A stretch of DNA of 6,734 bases, from NCBI GenBank assembly GCA_934133155.1, contig CAKPAT010000069.1, positions 1 to 6,734 of the forward strand, given 5' to 3'. This DNA is from an uncultured Bacilli bacterium (lineage in GTDB: Bacteria; Bacillota_I; Bacilli_A; RF39; UBA660). A program made the translations under genes and the position numbers. Shown here one piece after another: positions 6,179-6,734 of this stretch; position 1 is the first letter of the stretch; every line of letters begins with the position of its first letter. The notes below the pieces were generated by a model. That model worked only from the letters and a program-made list of their open reading frames with translations. It searched no databases and was not told where the DNA came from.

Positions 6179-6263
6179 ATTTTTGTATTTTATTCAATAC
6201 TTTTTATTTGTGAAGGATATTTTACCACATTTGTGATATCAATTTACTACTATTTATCATAAT

Positions 6264-6287
6264 AACAGCCTCCTTTCGGGGGCTGTT
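6264..6287 (-). terminator. Probable terminator of polC
   Basis: On the minus strand, AACAGCCCCC (6278-6287) pairs over ten positions (one G-T) with GGAGGCTGTT (6264-6273) around a GAAA tetraloop, a very stable GNRA hairpin. It is the most GC-rich element of the intergenic region and begins about 57 bases after the polC stop. The following sequence (ATTATGATAAA) has only scattered U residues, so termination may be incomplete or the hairpin may protect the mRNA 3' end. Confidence 0.65.
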
Positions 6288-6344
6288 TATAAAGAAACTT
6301 TTTGGAAAATAATTACTTTCTAAATTGTTTTATAAATATTAATT

Positions 6345-6734
6345 TTAAAATAAACTTAATTGGCTGGACTCTTCCATACCGTCAAGGATACCCATTTGTC
6401 GCATTTTTTCGATTAATGTTGATGAAAGTTTTGCTCTTTTTTGTAAATCTTCTATGCTGATATATTCTCTTTTTTCTCTTTCTGCAACGATGTTTTTGGC
6501 TACTACATCTCCTAGACCGTCGATTGCTCTAAATGGTGGTATAAGATTTCCATCATCATCTATCACGAAATCGGTATGATCGCTTTTATAAAGATTTACC
6601 GGTTTGAATTTTATTCCTCTAGCTAAAGCTTCTAATGCGACTTTTAAACATTCTAATATGGCACTTTCTTTATTGGTGGCACTGTAACCTTTTTCGTTTA
6701 TTTCTAGTATTTTATTTCTTACTGCGTCATAGCC
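6345..6734 (-). CDS. polC: DNA polymerase III PolC-type alpha subunit, C-terminal part (partial)
   Basis: The frame is open from the right window edge and encodes the last 129 residues of PolC, the main replicative polymerase of Bacillota. Visible stretches typical of the PolC C-terminus are GYDAVRNKI at the edge, a segment ending LYKSDHTDFVID, then IPPFRAIDGLGDVVAKNIV, a helix-hairpin-helix-like part of the C-terminal region. Next come EDLQKRAKLSSTLIEKM and the terminal QLSLF. The last five residues match the beta-clamp-binding pentapeptide found at the end of PolC proteins. The catalytic palm, proofreading exonuclease and OB domains lie outside the window. A GTG at 6564-6566 could be read as a start but is simply a Val codon inside the gene. 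The gene ends with TAA and is followed by a GNRA-capped hairpin. Confidence 0.95.
   Translation of the reverse strand, partial: GYDAVRNKILEINEKGYSATNKESAILECLKVALEALARGIKFKPVNLYKSDHTDFVIDDDGNLIPPFRAIDGLGDVVAKNIVAEREKREYISIEDLQKRAKLSSTLIEKMRQMGILDGMEESSQLSLF

Noticed and set aside
6345..6566. Separate 73-residue gene starting at GTG
   Set aside because: The frame continues without a stop to the window edge and matches the PolC C-terminus throughout; the GTG is an internal Val codon.
1..6734. Mycoplasma-type genetic code (TGA as Trp)
   Set aside because: Trp codons inspected in polA are TGG, and polA ends at a TGA exactly where the family ends.
1..6734. CRISPR arrays, tRNA or rRNA genes, insertion sequences, phage genes
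   Set aside because: No spaced direct repeats, no cloverleaf-like sequence and no transposase or integrase motifs were seen; the T-rich runs reflect purine-rich coding strands.

Overview
This is an AT-rich window in which every convincing gene lies on the minus strand, so transcription runs from high to low coordinates. The organism is most likely a low-GC Bacillota (Firmicutes). The evidence is a Gram-positive-type PolC (right edge), a T-box tRNA-sensing leader before serS, strong AGGAGG-type ribosome sites and purine-rich coding strands. TGG encodes Trp and TGA is used as a stop (end of polA), so this is the standard bacterial code and not the Mycoplasma code. The genus cannot be fixed from the sequence; an uncultured AT-rich Bacilli or Clostridia-like lineage would fit.

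Layout in the direction of transcription: (1) the C-terminal 129 residues of polC (6345-6734, cut by the window edge) and a hairpin terminator; (2) a palindrome and promoter driving a monocistronic four-helix DUF2798-type membrane protein (5635-6084), whose stop codon sits in the loop of its own terminator; (3) polA (3021-5597), with its -10 element abutting that terminator; (4) a roughly 260 bp gap holding only a doubtful 27-codon ORF; (5) a near-consensus promoter, a serine T-box leader and serS (1206-2492), closed by a strong terminator; (6) about 500 bp without an intact gene, containing short coding-like fragments; (7) a promoter driving a small unrecognised membrane protein (455-679) and, one base later, mutM/fpg (1-453, cut by the left edge).

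The theme is replication and base-excision repair (PolC, Pol I, MutM), interrupted by a separately controlled serS. PolC replicates, Pol I processes primers and fills repair gaps, and MutM removes oxidised purines that Pol I then repairs. SerS has its own promoter and is controlled by tRNA-Ser charging. Nothing here is clearly a new defence or mobile system. The points most worth checking are the unusual T-box expression platform, the archaeal/eukaryote-like motif 3 of the SerRS, the vestigial proofreading site of Pol I, and the unknown small membrane protein coupled to mutM.
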